NCBI RefSeq assembly: GCF_000767615.3 | Contig: NZ_CP009553.3 | Span: forward strand, 1,302,001-1,366,000 | Length of the DNA: 64,000 nucleotides | Source: Pandoraea pnomenusa | GTDB taxonomy: Bacteria; Pseudomonadota; Gammaproteobacteria; Burkholderiales; Burkholderiaceae | Direction of reading: 5' to 3' | Shown here: positions 19,452 to 27,897 of the stretch, piece after piece | Layout: each line of letters opens with the position of its first letter | Numbering within the stretch: the stretch's first letter is position 1 | Notes under the pieces: model-generated | What the model was told of the DNA's origin: nothing | Databases searched by the model: none | What the model saw: the letters and a program-made list of their open reading frames with translations, nothing else | Translations under genes and position numbers: made by a program

Positions 19452-19676
19452 TCGACCGCGCGACATACCCGGCGTGTTGCGGCACAGCAAATTCGCCTCA
19501 CGCGGGGTGCACTCGAATTCACTTGCCCGGCGGGTGACACGCGCTTTACGCTTGCGTCAATTGCCGGCGCGCCACAAGCGTCGCCGCTGCAAGGAGGACG
19601 CAGGGGGCAGGTCGACGCCGCCCGCGCCGCACCGAATGGCGCCCGCATCACGTCAAATCGGGCAGGCGCATTTGTC

Positions 19677-19692
19677 TGGCATCGAAATTGCT
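19677..19692 (+). promoter_or_regulatory. Sigma-54 promoter of the thiolase operon
   Basis: TGGCATCGAAATTGCT has the -24 GG at 19678-19679 and the -12 GC at 19690-19691 with 10 bases between. The start site would be near 19703, about 31 nt before the thiolase ATG. Confidence 0.8.
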
Positions 19693-19733
19693 CACCGGAG
19701 TCTGGATGACCCCAATTTTCCGGAGAACACTTC

Positions 19734-20900
19734 ATGGTTGCTGCATGCCTTACCGGCTGGGCCCACTCCCAGTTCGGCAAACTCGATAACGTCGATGCCG
19801 AAGTTCTGCTGGCCGATGTCGCACAAGCCGCTCTCGACGACGCGGGCCTCGCGCCCGAGCAGATCGACTCGATTCATGTCGGCACCTTCAACGGCGGTTT
19901 CCTGTATCAGGACTTCCCGTCCTCGCTCGTCTTCAACCGCATTCCCGGGCTGCGCTTCAAGCCCGCCACGCGTTACGAGAACGCCTGCGCCACGGGTTCG
20001 GCCGCGGTGCACGGCGGCTTGCAATCCATCGAGGCCGGCAAGGCGACGCACGTGCTCGTGATCGGCTTCGAGAAGATGACCGAGCTGGCCACCCCGCAAG
20101 TCGGTGACGTCCTGCTCAAATGCAGCTACGCGCGGGAAGAGGCGGGCATTCCCGGCGGCTTTGCCGGCGTGTTCGGCACGATCGCGCAAACCTACTTCGA
20201 GCGTTACGGCGATCAGTCCGACGCGCTTGCACGCATCGCAGCGAAGAATCATCGCAATGGCTCGGTGAATCCCTACGCGCACATGCGCCGCGACTTCGGC
20301 TACGACTTCTGCCGTAACGTCTCGGAGAAGAATCCGTTCGTCGCCGGACCGCTCAAGCGCACCGATTGCTCGATGGTCTCCGACGGGGCCGCCGCGCTGG
20401 TGATCTCCTCGGCCGACGTCGCACGCACGATGCCCAAGGCCGTGGGCTTTCGCGCGGCCGTGCAGGTCAACGATTACCTGCCGCTTTCGCGCCGTGACCC
20501 GCTGGCCTTCGAGGGCGGTCAGCACGCCTGGCGTCAGGCGCTGGGCGTGGCGGGCGTGTCGCTGAAGGACTTGTCGCTGGTCGAGACGCATGACTGTTTC
20601 ACCATCGCCGAACTGATCGAGTACGAGGCGATGGGACTCGCGAAGCCCGGCCAGGGGGCCAACGTGATCGCCGAGGGCCTGACGGAGAAGAATGGTCTGC
20701 TACCGGTCAACCCGTCGGGCGGCCTCAAGGCCAAGGGACATCCGGTCGGCGCGACGGGCGTGTCGATGCACGTGATGGCGGCCATGCAGCTCACGGGCAC
20801 CGCCGGCGAGATGCAGATCCCCAACGCGAAGCTTGCGGGCGTGTTCAACATGGGCGGCGCGGCCGTCGCCAATTACGTCAGCATTCTCGAGGCGCGATGA
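19734..20900 (+). CDS. SCP2-type thiolase / acetyl-CoA acetyltransferase-like protein
   Basis: A 388-residue thiolase-fold enzyme. The nucleophile is the Cys in RYENACATGSAAVHGG (about residue 85). The family's HDCFTIAELIEYEAMGL appears near 285-301 and the C-terminal catalytic stretch NPSGGLKAKGHPVGATG near 323-339. The HDCF motif and NPSGGLKAKGHP place it in the SCP2/lipid-transfer thiolase group rather than among FadA/PhaA enzymes. These cleave or condense 3-ketoacyl-CoA esters, often of branched or bulky acids. It is the first gene of an operon with an acyl-CoA ligase and two PCC proteins under a sigma-54 promoter. Confidence 0.9.
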   Translation: MVAACLTGWAHSQFGKLDNVDAEVLLADVAQAALDDAGLAPEQIDSIHVGTFNGGFLYQDFPSSLVFNRIPGLRFKPATRYENACATGSAAVHGGLQSIEAGKATHVLVIGFEKMTELATPQVGDVLLKCSYAREEAGIPGGFAGVFGTIAQTYFERYGDQSDALARIAAKNHRNGSVNPYAHMRRDFGYDFCRNVSEKNPFVAGPLKRTDCSMVSDGAAALVISSADVARTMPKAVGFRAAVQVNDYLPLSRRDPLAFEGGQHAWRQALGVAGVSLKDLSLVETHDCFTIAELIEYEAMGLAKPGQGANVIAEGLTEKNGLLPVNPSGGLKAKGHPVGATGVSMHVMAAMQLTGTAGEMQIPNAKLAGVFNMGGAAVANYVSILEAR

Positions 20901-20921
20901 GGCGTAGTCCGGCGCACTGAG

Positions 20922-20957
20922 GTGCATCGATGCGCATGGGTGTGCATCAGTGCGCAT
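20922..20957 (+). repeat. Imperfect 20-bp direct repeat
   Basis: GTGCATCGATGCGCAT (20922-20937) and GTGCATCAGTGCGCAT (20942-20957) are near-identical 16-mers with a 20-bp period just after the thiolase stop. They are also partly self-complementary (TGCATCGATGCGCA). No function is evident. Confidence 0.7.
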
Positions 20958-21098
20958 CGCGTCGCAAGCCACATCGAAGTCCATCGACGCACGCCGGACC
21001 GTTGGGGGGTGCGAAGCATGTCAGGCAGGTGGCCCGGCGCTGGCCGGGCCCGTCATATCGCAAGACTGAGCCATAAGAAAGTAGAGGAGACGAGCGAC

Positions 21099-22676
21099 AT
21101 GCTCAAGAAGGTCATGAATCTCGGCCGGCTGCTGGCCGACGTTGCCCGGCGTCACCCGGACGAGCCCGGATTGATCGTCGGCGACAAGGTCACCACTTGG
21201 GCGCAGATCGACGCTCGCGTGAACGCGGCCGTCGACGCGCTGCGCAAGTTGGGCGTGGGCAAGGGCGACAAGTTGCTGGTGCACTCGCGCAACAACCTGC
21301 CGATTTTCGAGAGCGCGTGGATCGCGTTTCGCCTCGGCGCCGTGTGGGTGCCGACGAACTTCCGCATTACCGCACCCGAGGCGGCGTATCTCGGGCAATC
21401 GAGCGGCGCGTGCGTGATGATCTACGACGCCGGCTTCGAGGGACACGTCGACGCCGTGCGTGCCGCGTCGCCCGCCCTGCGTCATGTGATCGCGCTGGGT
21501 GCGCCGCGTGCGGGCGAGTTCCATTACGAAACGCTCGTGGCCGCGCATATGGGCGCGGCCGGTTACGAGGCGGAAGTCGAGTACGAGGACCCGCTGTGGT
21601 TCTTCTACACGTCCGGCACGACCGGACATCCGAAAGCGGGTGTGCTCTCGCACGGGCAGATGGCGTTCGTCGTCACGAACCATCTGGCCGACCTGATGCC
21701 CGGCATCACGTATCGCAGCCGCTCGATGGTCGTCGCACCGCTCTCGCACGGTGCCGGTATCCACGCCATCGTCAACACCGCGCGCGGCGCGGCGAGCGTG
21801 CTGCTGCCGGGCGAAAAGATGGACGCGGCGCAGGTGTGGCAGGCGATCGAGCGCCATCGCGTGGACAACATGTTCACGGTGCCCACCATCGTGAAGATGC
21901 TCGTGGAGGATCCGGCGGTGGACCAGTACGACCACAGCTCGCTGCGTTTCGTGATCTACGCGGGTGCGCCCATGTATCGCGCCGACCAGAAATACGCGCT
22001 GCGGAAGCTGGGGCGTGTGCTGGTGCAGTACTACGGGCTGGGCGAGGTGACCGGCAACATCACTGTGTTGCCGCCGTGGCTGCATGGCGAAGACGACGAT
22101 GCGCCCGATGCGCGCGTGGGCACGTGCGGCATGCCGCGCACCGGCATGGAGGTGGCGATTCTCGACGAGCGCGGCGAGCGTCAGCCGCCGTTCGCCTCGG
22201 GTGAGATCTGCGTGCGCGGTCCCGCCGTCTTCATGGGCTATCACAACAATCCGGATGCGAATGCCAAGGCGTTCAAGGATGACTGGTTCCATACGGGCGA
22301 CCTGGGCCACGTCGACGCGCAGGGCTTCCTCTACATCACGGGACGCGCGTCCGACATGTACATTTCGGGCGGCTCGAACGTCTATCCGCGCGAAATCGAG
22401 GAGGCCCTGCTCACGCATCCGGCCGTGTCGGAGTGTGCGGTGCTCGGCGTGCCCGACCCGAAGTGGGGCGAGAGCGGGCTCGCGGTGGTGGTCGCCCGGG
22501 AAGGCATGGCCGCACAGGCCGATGAACTGCTCGGACATCTCGAGGCGCGCATTGCCCGATACAAGTGGCCGCGTCGCTTCGTTTTCTGGAATGCCATGCC
22601 CAAGTCGGGCTACGGCAAGATCGTGAAGAAGCAAATCAAGACGATGCTCGAAGAGCAAGGAGACTATCGACTATGA
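21099..22676 (+). CDS. Acyl-CoA synthetase (AMP-forming)
   Basis: A 525-residue ANL-superfamily ligase that activates a carboxylic acid to its CoA thioester via an acyl-AMP. Motifs seen are the P-loop FYTSGTTGHPKAGVL near residues 167-181, YGLGEVTGNI near 311-320 and the hinge region FHTGDLGHVDAQGFLYITGRASDMYISGGSNVYPREIE near 397-434. The adenylation lysine is in PKSGYGKIVKK near 500-510. The start at 21099 has GAGGAGA about nine bases upstream. It lies about 200 bp after the thiolase and overlaps the next gene by ATGA. The acid is unknown; the TRAP system opposite probably brings it in. Confidence 0.93.
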   Translation: MLKKVMNLGRLLADVARRHPDEPGLIVGDKVTTWAQIDARVNAAVDALRKLGVGKGDKLLVHSRNNLPIFESAWIAFRLGAVWVPTNFRITAPEAAYLGQSSGACVMIYDAGFEGHVDAVRAASPALRHVIALGAPRAGEFHYETLVAAHMGAAGYEAEVEYEDPLWFFYTSGTTGHPKAGVLSHGQMAFVVTNHLADLMPGITYRSRSMVVAPLSHGAGIHAIVNTARGAASVLLPGEKMDAAQVWQAIERHRVDNMFTVPTIVKMLVEDPAVDQYDHSSLRFVIYAGAPMYRADQKYALRKLGRVLVQYYGLGEVTGNITVLPPWLHGEDDDAPDARVGTCGMPRTGMEVAILDERGERQPPFASGEICVRGPAVFMGYHNNPDANAKAFKDDWFHTGDLGHVDAQGFLYITGRASDMYISGGSNVYPREIEEALLTHPAVSECAVLGVPDPKWGESGLAVVVAREGMAAQADELLGHLEARIARYKWPRRFVFWNAMPKSGYGKIVKKQIKTMLEEQGDYRL

Positions 22677-23218
22677 AACCTGCGCTTTCGCGGATCTATC
22701 GGCATGCAGGCGTCCCCACGTTACCCCGTGTGGAAGACTGCGTGTTGAGCGGGCAGCACGAACTGCGCGTGACGATCCGGTCTGGTGCGAATCTCGGCGA
22801 GTCCCTGCGTGCGGCGTTATCCCGCTATACGTATGGTGGCGGCGTCGGCCGTTTCTGCGCGGGCACCGCGCGAGGACTGCGGTATCACATGATCGAGACC
22901 ACTGCCGACGCTGAGCGCCCGTTCGGCTACGGGGCGCCGGTCGACGAAACCCGCGAGGTGGATCTGATCGGCGGGGCCATCACGATAGGCCGTACCGCCG
23001 ATGGCGCCACGCTGCTGCATTGCCATGCCGGGTTTTCCGACCCCGGCGGCGATTTGCACGGCGGCCATCTGATTCTCGATCACACCTGGGCCGGCGAGGA
23101 GCCCGTGGTGATTCGTCTGTGTCTGTTCGAACATGGCGGCTACGTGACCGGGGACGATGAGGAAACGCGCTTTCACTTGTTGCGTCCCGCGGCGATGCGA
23201 CCGGGAGAGCACTCATGA
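22673..23218 (+). CDS. PCC/DUF296-domain protein, histidine-rich copy
   Basis: A 181-residue protein with a PCC (DUF296) fold: YTYGGGVGRFCAGTARGLRYHMIET early, then LLHCHAGFSDPGGDLHGGHLILDHTWAGEEPVVIRLCLFEHGGY. The His-x-His and GGH residues correspond to the metal-binding site known in bacterial PCC proteins. The start overlaps the acyl-CoA ligase stop (ATGA), so it is translationally coupled. Bacterial PCC proteins are often labelled DNA-binding by analogy with plant AT-hook proteins, but no AT-hook is present. Its coupling to a ligase suggests an enzymatic or CoA-ester role; that is an inference. Confidence 0.75.
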   Translation: MKPALSRIYRHAGVPTLPRVEDCVLSGQHELRVTIRSGANLGESLRAALSRYTYGGGVGRFCAGTARGLRYHMIETTADAERPFGYGAPVDETREVDLIGGAITIGRTADGATLLHCHAGFSDPGGDLHGGHLILDHTWAGEEPVVIRLCLFEHGGYVTGDDEETRFHLLRPAAMRPGEHS

Positions 23219-23628
23219 GCGCGGCGCTGGAGGTTCCGGTCGCCATCGAGAACGGCACACTGGGTCGGCTGGTCGTGGCCCGTCTCAAACCCAATCAGGA
23301 TCTGACCGAAAGCATCGAGGCACTGTGCGCCGAGCATGGCATTGCGCGGGCCATCGTACGCGGCGCGGTCGGCAGCCTGATCGACGCGCGTCTCGCGTTC
23401 CGAGCAGGCGACAGTTGGCGCGAGCAGCTGGTGAGCGGCCCGGGGGTGGAAATCCTCAATGTGTTCGGCGAGGTCGACGTGCGCCCCGAAGCCGCCCAGA
23501 CGCTGCCCATGCTGCACGGCATGGTGGCCGACACCGAAGGCCGCATGTTCGCCGGGCGCTTCGTTCGTGGCGGCAATCTGTCGTTCATCACCATCGAGGT
23601 CACGTTGCAGGAGTGGCTGCCTGCCTAG
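23215..23628 (+). CDS. PCC/DUF296-domain protein, histidine-poor copy
   Basis: A 137-residue second PCC protein. The order LVVARLKPNQDLTESIEALCAEHGIARAIVRGAVGSLIDARLAF, then GVEILNVFGEV, then MLHGMVADTEGRMFAGRFVRGGNLSFITIEVTLQEW follows the DUF296 pattern closely. At the metal site it has only one His (LHG) and AGR where the neighbour has GGH, so metal binding may be lost. It overlaps the previous gene by ATGA and is followed by a terminator, so it ends the operon. The two PCC proteins may form a hetero-oligomer, since PCC proteins trimerise; this is inferred. Confidence 0.8.
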   Translation: MSAALEVPVAIENGTLGRLVVARLKPNQDLTESIEALCAEHGIARAIVRGAVGSLIDARLAFRAGDSWREQLVSGPGVEILNVFGEVDVRPEAAQTLPMLHGMVADTEGRMFAGRFVRGGNLSFITIEVTLQEWLPA

Positions 23629-23662
23629 CGCGACGTCGACACCATCGATCGCATGTTTTGAC

Positions 23663-23688
23663 GAGGAGGCTTTTGCCTCCTCTTTTTT
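23663..23688 (+). terminator. Rho-independent terminator of the thiolase operon
   Basis: GAGGAGGC, loop TTTT, GCCTCCTC and six T follow the last PCC gene by 35 bp. Confidence 0.92.
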
Positions 23689-23824
23689 ATCGTCAGGACG
23701 TGCCGAACGGGAACTCTCCCGCACGCGCGGCGACGCTTTTCGGAATTCGGTCGTCAGGCCAGCAGGTGTAATCGTGCCGGACATCCCGAATCGTCTGTCA
23801 CATCATCCTCAGAAGGAGCGCGTC

Positions 23825-24289
23825 ATGTTTCGTACGATATCGATGATCGTGGGCACACTTGCCGTTTTCGGTCCAACGGCGGCGCACGCGGAGATCAATG
23901 CCTGTCCGGCCGTGGCCGACATCCACCAAAGCGTGGGCAACGAGACGATCGTCTACACGGCCAACGCCAACGGCGGCACGTGGCACGGCGAGCAACCGAG
24001 AGCCTCCGAGGGCATGCTCGCGCACCTTCGCTTTTCGGGGGCTCGCTTCGATGCCAGGAAGCACAGGGTCATGTGCGACTATGTCGCCGACCCGGCACTC
24101 GGGGGTGGTTTGCGCATGAGTCTTTCGGATGCGACCCGCGCCGTGGGCGCTGCATGGGTCGCGTCGTCCGATGTCAGTTCGGGGCCCGCGTGGACTTGTG
24201 CGGAGCGCAATCCCGTGAACTGTTCGTTCAGCACGAAGTCGCGGCGGGATCCGGGGCATCGGGGTGATATGCGCCCCGATGCCGGTTGA
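23825..24289 (+). CDS. Small exported protein, DUF3757-like
   Basis: A 154-residue protein with a signal peptide (MFRTISMIVGTLAVFGPTAAHA, cleavage before EINACP). Mature residues contain CPAVADI, GTWHGEQP, LRFSGARFDARKHRVMCDYV and TCAERNPVNCSF. The pattern of a first CP, a central W-x-G and a late C-x-Y resembles DUF3757, a family of periplasmic proteins of unknown role; I am moderately sure. Four cysteines could form two disulfides. The start has AGAAGGAG before the ATG. The last codons lie in an inverted repeat, so the basic tail may not be conserved. Confidence 0.65.
   Translation: MFRTISMIVGTLAVFGPTAAHAEINACPAVADIHQSVGNETIVYTANANGGTWHGEQPRASEGMLAHLRFSGARFDARKHRVMCDYVADPALGGGLRMSLSDATRAVGAAWVASSDVSSGPAWTCAERNPVNCSFSTKSRRDPGHRGDMRPDAG
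24255..24283. other. Inverted repeat at the end of the DUF3757-like gene
   Basis: GGCATCGGGG and CCCCGATGCC form a perfect 10-bp stem with a 9-nt loop, between the convergent DUF3757-like gene and alaC. There is no T-run on either strand; it may still help both transcripts end. Confidence 0.5.
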
Positions 24290-24308
24290 CCGTATTGCGG
24301 GGCGTGGT

Positions 24309-25526
24309 TCAGGCCACGGTCGGCTGGATCAGACCGTCTTCGCGGAACATGTGCTTGATGCCACGTACGGCCTGACGAATGCGCGATTCGTTCTCGATCA
24401 GGGCGAAGCGCACATACTCGTCGCCGTACTCGCCGAAGCCGATGCCCGGCGAGACCGAGACCTTGGCCTGGGCGAGCAGTTTCTTGGCGAATTCGAGTGA
24501 GCCGAGCGCCCGATACGGTTCGGGAATGCGCGCCCAGATGTACATCGACGCGCGCGGCAGGTCGACGGCCCAGCCCGCTTCCGTGAGCCCCTTGTAGAGC
24601 ACGTCGCGGCGGCGCTGGTACTGCTCGCGGATCTCCTCGACGCACTGCTGGTCGCCTTCTAGCGCGGCGATGGCGGCGACCTGAACTGGCGTGAACGTGC
24701 CGTAGTCGTGATAGCTCTTGATGCGCGCGAGCGCCGCGACCAGCTCGGCGTTGCCGACCATGAAGCCGATGCGCCAGCCGGCCATGTTGTAGCTCTTGGA
24801 CAGCGTGAAGAATTCGACGGCCACGTCCTTTGCGCCGGGCACTTGCATGATCGACGGCGCCTTGTACCCGTCGTACACGATATCGGCGTACGCGAGGTCG
24901 TGCACCACGAGAATGTCGTGCTTGCGCGCGAGGTCGATCACGCGCTCGAAGAATTCCAGCTCGACGCACTGCGCCGTGGGGTTCGACGGGAAGCCGAGAA
25001 TCACCATCTTGGGCTTCGGATGACTCTCGCGAATGCCGCGCTCCAACTCGGTGAAGAAGTCGATGCCCGGCGTCATCGGCACGGAGCGGATGTTCGCGCC
25101 CGCGATGACCGCGCCGTAGATATGGATCGGATACGACGGGTTCGGCACCAGCACCGTGTCGCCCTGATCCAGCGTGGCGAGCATCAGGTGGGCGAGACCT
25201 TCCTTCGAGCCGATGGTGACGATGGCTTCGCGCTCGGGGTCGAGCTCGACGTCGTAGCGATCCTTGTACCAGCGTGTGATGGCGCGACGCAGGCGCGGAA
25301 TGCCGCGCGAGGTCGAATAGCCGTGCGTATCGGGGCGTTGCGCGACCTCGACGAGCTTGCTGACGATATGCGGGGGCGTGGCACCGTCGGGATTGCCCAT
25401 GGACAGGTCGATGATGTCTTCGCCTCGGCGGCGTGCCGCCATCTTTAGCTCGGCGGTGATGTTGAATACGTACGGGGGAAGGCGATTGATGCGCGAAAAG
25501 CTGCGCGAGCTCGGGGAGCTGGACAT
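24309..25526 (-). CDS. alaC: Alanine transaminase of the AlaC type
   Basis: A 405-residue class I/II PLP aminotransferase. The Schiff-base lysine is in [17 protein letters not shown] near residues 240-256. The N-terminal [37 protein letters not shown] is characteristic of AlaC. It interconverts alanine and pyruvate using glutamate/2-oxoglutarate. The start at 25526 has AGGA upstream; the longer frame to 26204 has no coding character. It diverges from the SMR pump. Confidence 0.93.
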   Translation of the reverse strand: MSSSPSSRSFSRINRLPPYVFNITAELKMAARRRGEDIIDLSMGNPDGATPPHIVSKLVEVAQRPDTHGYSTSRGIPRLRRAITRWYKDRYDVELDPEREAIVTIGSKEGLAHLMLATLDQGDTVLVPNPSYPIHIYGAVIAGANIRSVPMTPGIDFFTELERGIRESHPKPKMVILGFPSNPTAQCVELEFFERVIDLARKHDILVVHDLAYADIVYDGYKAPSIMQVPGAKDVAVEFFTLSKSYNMAGWRIGFMVGNAELVAALARIKSYHDYGTFTPVQVAAIAALEGDQQCVEEIREQYQRRRDVLYKGLTEAGWAVDLPRASMYIWARIPEPYRALGSLEFAKKLLAQAKVSVSPGIGFGEYGDEYVRFALIENESRIRQAVRGIKHMFREDGLIQPTVA

Positions 25527-25877
25527 GGGAATCCTGGAACGTAAGCGCCCGGAACCGTCCGAGCGACGCCGATGTGCTGGCCACACCGTGATGGCGAATG
25601 TAGCGCGGCGTGCGTCGCTTAGGCAAGCGATTTCTGCCGTTCGCTTTTCCGGCGGACGAAGGGATGGCGGGAAGCACCTGCCGGGTAGACGTTGGGAGAG
25701 CGCAGCAGGCACCACGGGGGCCGACGAAGCTGACGCAGCCGATAAAGCTGATAACGCCGATAAAGGCGATGATGCCAACAAAGTCGAGGAAGGCAAGGAA
25801 GCGCCAGGGCGGCAAATTGGCAAAGCGGCGTCGGTTATGATGAGCGCCCGAGCGTTCGAGCAAAGGGGAGGAGGGCG
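25527..25877. other. Divergent spacer with imperfect short repeats
   Basis: 351 bp between alaC and the SMR gene. From about 25728 to 25778 it carries degenerate repeats of 9-12 bp based on GCTGA and GCCGATAA (for example GATAAAGCTGATAACGCC). No gene or clear promoter was identified. Confidence 0.5.
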
Positions 25878-26207
25878 ATGCCGTATCTGTATCTGCTGGT
25901 AGCGATCGTGGCGGAGGTCATTGCAACGTCGGCTCTGAAAGCGTCGGAGGGATTTACGCGGGTGGGGCCGGTCGCGCTGGTGGTCGTGGGGTACGGCCTG
26001 GCGTTCTACATGCTTTCGCTCACGTTGCGCTCGATTCCCGTGGGCATCGCGTACGCGATGTGGTCGGGCCTTGGCATCGTGCTGATCTCGATTGCCTCGC
26101 GCGTGCTGTTCGGGCAGAAGCTCGACGCCCCGGCCATGGTTGGCATGGCGCTCATCATCGCGGGCGTGCTGGTCATGAATCTCTGGTCGAAGTCGTCGGC
26201 ACACTGA
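25878..26207 (+). CDS. emrE: Small multidrug resistance (SMR) efflux protein, EmrE type
   Basis: A 109-residue four-helix protein that exchanges cationic drugs for protons. The essential membrane glutamate is Glu13 in [20 protein letters not shown]. The conserved [25 protein letters not shown] and the final helix [19 protein letters not shown] closely follow EmrE. The ribosome-binding site GGGGAGGAGGGCG lies just before the ATG. It functions as an antiparallel dimer in known members. The upstream spacer separates it from alaC. Confidence 0.94.
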   Translation: MPYLYLLVAIVAEVIATSALKASEGFTRVGPVALVVVGYGLAFYMLSLTLRSIPVGIAYAMWSGLGIVLISIASRVLFGQKLDAPAMVGMALIIAGVLVMNLWSKSSAH

Positions 26208-26275
26208 GCGGACGCGACGCGCGCAATTTGCCGGAATGGCGAGGACTGGCTGAGTCGTCCGATGCGTCCGACTCG

Positions 26276-26311
26276 TTCGATTTGTTCGATTTGTTCGATT
26301 TGTTCGGATTG
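26276..26311 (+). repeat. 9-bp tandem repeat
   Basis: TTCGATTTG occurs three times exactly and once as TTCGGATTG, in the spacer between the convergent SMR and rocD genes. Confidence 0.9.
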
Positions 26312-26346
26312 CCTAGTGCTTTCGTCCCGCTGACTGGCGGGCGTTC

Positions 26347-27552
26347 TCACACGTTCGCTTCGGCTTCGGCGAGTACGGCCTTGAGCGCGGAGATGCACAG
26401 ATCGATGTCGGCGCGCTCGATGACGAGCGGCGGTGCGAGTCGCAGCACGGTCGAGCGTGTCTCCTTCGCGAGCACTCGGCGGTGCAGCAGCCGCAGTGCG
26501 AGGTTGTGCGCGTCGGCCAGTGCCGGATCGATCTCGATGCCGACCCAGAGTCCGCGCCCACGAATTTCGCGCACGAGCGGCGAGTGGATCGCATGCAGGC
26601 GGACAAGCAGGTACTCCCCCATCTCCGCACTGCGGCCGGGCAGGTCTTCGTCGGCCATCACGTCGAGGGCTTCGAGCGCGACGGTGGCCGCGAGCGCGTT
26701 GCCGCCGAATGTCGAACCGTGGCTGCCGGGTTCGAACAGATCGATGATGTCGCGGCGTGCCACGAAGGCCGAGACAGGGAGCAGTCCGCCGCCGAGCGCC
26801 TTGCCGAGCATGACGCCGTCGGGCACCACGTCTTCGTGCTGATAAGCGAACCAGCGCCCTGTGCGTCCCAGCCCGGACTGGATTTCGTCGAGGAGCATGA
26901 GCACGTTGCGCTCGGTGCACAGCGCGCGCAGGTCACGCAGAAAGCCGTCCGGCGGGATCACGATACCGCCCTCGCCCTGAATCGTTTCGAAGAGCACGGC
27001 GCAGGTGTTGGGGGTGATGGCGGCGCGTACGGCGTCGATATCGCCGAAGGGCACGCGCACGAAGCCGGGCGCGAAGGGGCCGAAGTCGGCGCGATAGGAG
27101 GGTTCGGAGGAGAACCCCACGACGGTGGTGGTTCGCCCGTGGAAGTTGCCGTCGGCCACGACGATCTCGGCCTTGTCCGCGGGGATGCGCTTGACGCTGT
27201 AGCCCCAGCGGCGCGCGGCCTTGATGGCGGTCTCGACGGCCTCGGCGCCGGTATTCATGGGCAGGGCGCCGCCAAGCGTGGTGAGGTCACACAGGCGTTC
27301 GAGGAAGGCGCCGAGCCGATCCGTGTAGAACGCCCGGGAAACGACGGCGAGCCGTTGCGCCTGCGCGGTGAGCGCGGCGACCAGACGCGGGTGCGCGTGG
27401 CCGTGGCTGACGGCGGAATAGGCGCTCATCATGTCGAGATAACGATTGCCCTCGACGTCCCAGACCCAGACGCCTTTGGCGTGCGAGAGCACGACGGGCA
27501 GCGGCGCGTAATTGTGAGCGCCAAAGCGTTGTTCGCGTTCGATTTCGTTCAT
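26347..27552 (-). CDS. rocD: Ornithine aminotransferase
   Basis: A 401-residue class III PLP aminotransferase that turns ornithine and 2-oxoglutarate into glutamate semialdehyde and glutamate. The N-terminus EREQRFGAHNYAPLPVVLSHAKGVWVWDVEGNRYLDMMSAYSAVSHGHAHPR is distinctive for ornithine aminotransferases. LLDEIQSGLGRTGRWFAYQHEDV precedes the PLP lysine in MLGKALGGGLLPVSAF near residue 250. The start at 27552 follows GGAGGAG. No other arginine-catabolism gene is adjacent, so it may act alone in ornithine or proline metabolism. Confidence 0.94.
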   Translation of the reverse strand: MNEIEREQRFGAHNYAPLPVVLSHAKGVWVWDVEGNRYLDMMSAYSAVSHGHAHPRLVAALTAQAQRLAVVSRAFYTDRLGAFLERLCDLTTLGGALPMNTGAEAVETAIKAARRWGYSVKRIPADKAEIVVADGNFHGRTTTVVGFSSEPSYRADFGPFAPGFVRVPFGDIDAVRAAITPNTCAVLFETIQGEGGIVIPPDGFLRDLRALCTERNVLMLLDEIQSGLGRTGRWFAYQHEDVVPDGVMLGKALGGGLLPVSAFVARRDIIDLFEPGSHGSTFGGNALAATVALEALDVMADEDLPGRSAEMGEYLLVRLHAIHSPLVREIRGRGLWVGIEIDPALADAHNLALRLLHRRVLAKETRSTVLRLAPPLVIERADIDLCISALKAVLAEAEANV

Positions 27553-27652
27553 GAGCGCGCTCCTCCACGTCACCAGTCTAGATGCGAACGCGCTGATACG
27601 TAAAGAGGACAACTTCTGCAACGGCGTCGATGAAAATGGCATGCGCGTGCGC

Positions 27653-27658
27653 TATAAT
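27653..27658 (+). promoter_or_regulatory. Probable -10 box of the tRNA-Arg promoter
   Basis: TATAAT is followed by a GC-rich discriminator (CCGCG), as in stable-RNA promoters. The -35 candidate ATGAAA at 27630-27635 has 17-bp spacing and a moderate match. Start near 27665, about 90 nt before the tRNA. Confidence 0.55.
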
Positions 27659-27755
27659 CCGCGATTACCCTTGCGTGACTCGGTCGCGTTGCGCGAAGGG
27701 TGCGCCGACAGCGGTATCAGGCCGCCGCCGCACGCGTCATCAAGTCACGCACGCA

Positions 27756-27832
27756 CTGCCCATAGCTCAGTTGGATAGAGCATCGGCCTTCTAAGCCGAC
27801 GGTCGGGGGTTCGAATCCCTCTGGGCAGGCCA
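27756..27832 (+). tRNA. tRNA-Arg (anticodon TCT)
   Basis: A full 77-nt cloverleaf can be folded. The acceptor stem is CTGCCCA with TGGGCAG. The anticodon stem is TCGGC/GCCGA with loop CTTCTAA (anticodon TCT at 27790-27792). The T-arm is GGGGG TTCGAAT CCCTC, and CCA is encoded at the end. It reads AGA (and possibly AGG) codons, which are rare in such GC-rich genomes. No integrase is adjacent. Confidence 0.97.
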
Positions 27833-27897
27833 GTATTCACCAGGACACATTGTCGCGTCGGAAATCAGCGCCGAGCGACGGTGCTGGTTTCACATCG

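Larger units (their letters stand above)
19046..19733. other. Divergent control region between the dctP and thiolase operons
   Basis: 688 bp without a protein gene. It contains a minus-strand sigma-54 promoter (19169-19184), three identical palindromes (19372-19451) and a plus-strand sigma-54 promoter (19677-19692). These are listed separately. Open frames across it are products of high GC content. Confidence 0.8.

Noticed and set aside
24309-26204. Longer N-terminal extension of alaC
   Set aside because: The added part covers the SMR gene in antisense and the degenerate repeats; the AlaC family start is at 25526.
27756-27832. tRNA-Arg as an integration site of a genomic island
   Set aside because: No integrase, no direct repeat of the tRNA 3' end and no composition change in the flanking genes.
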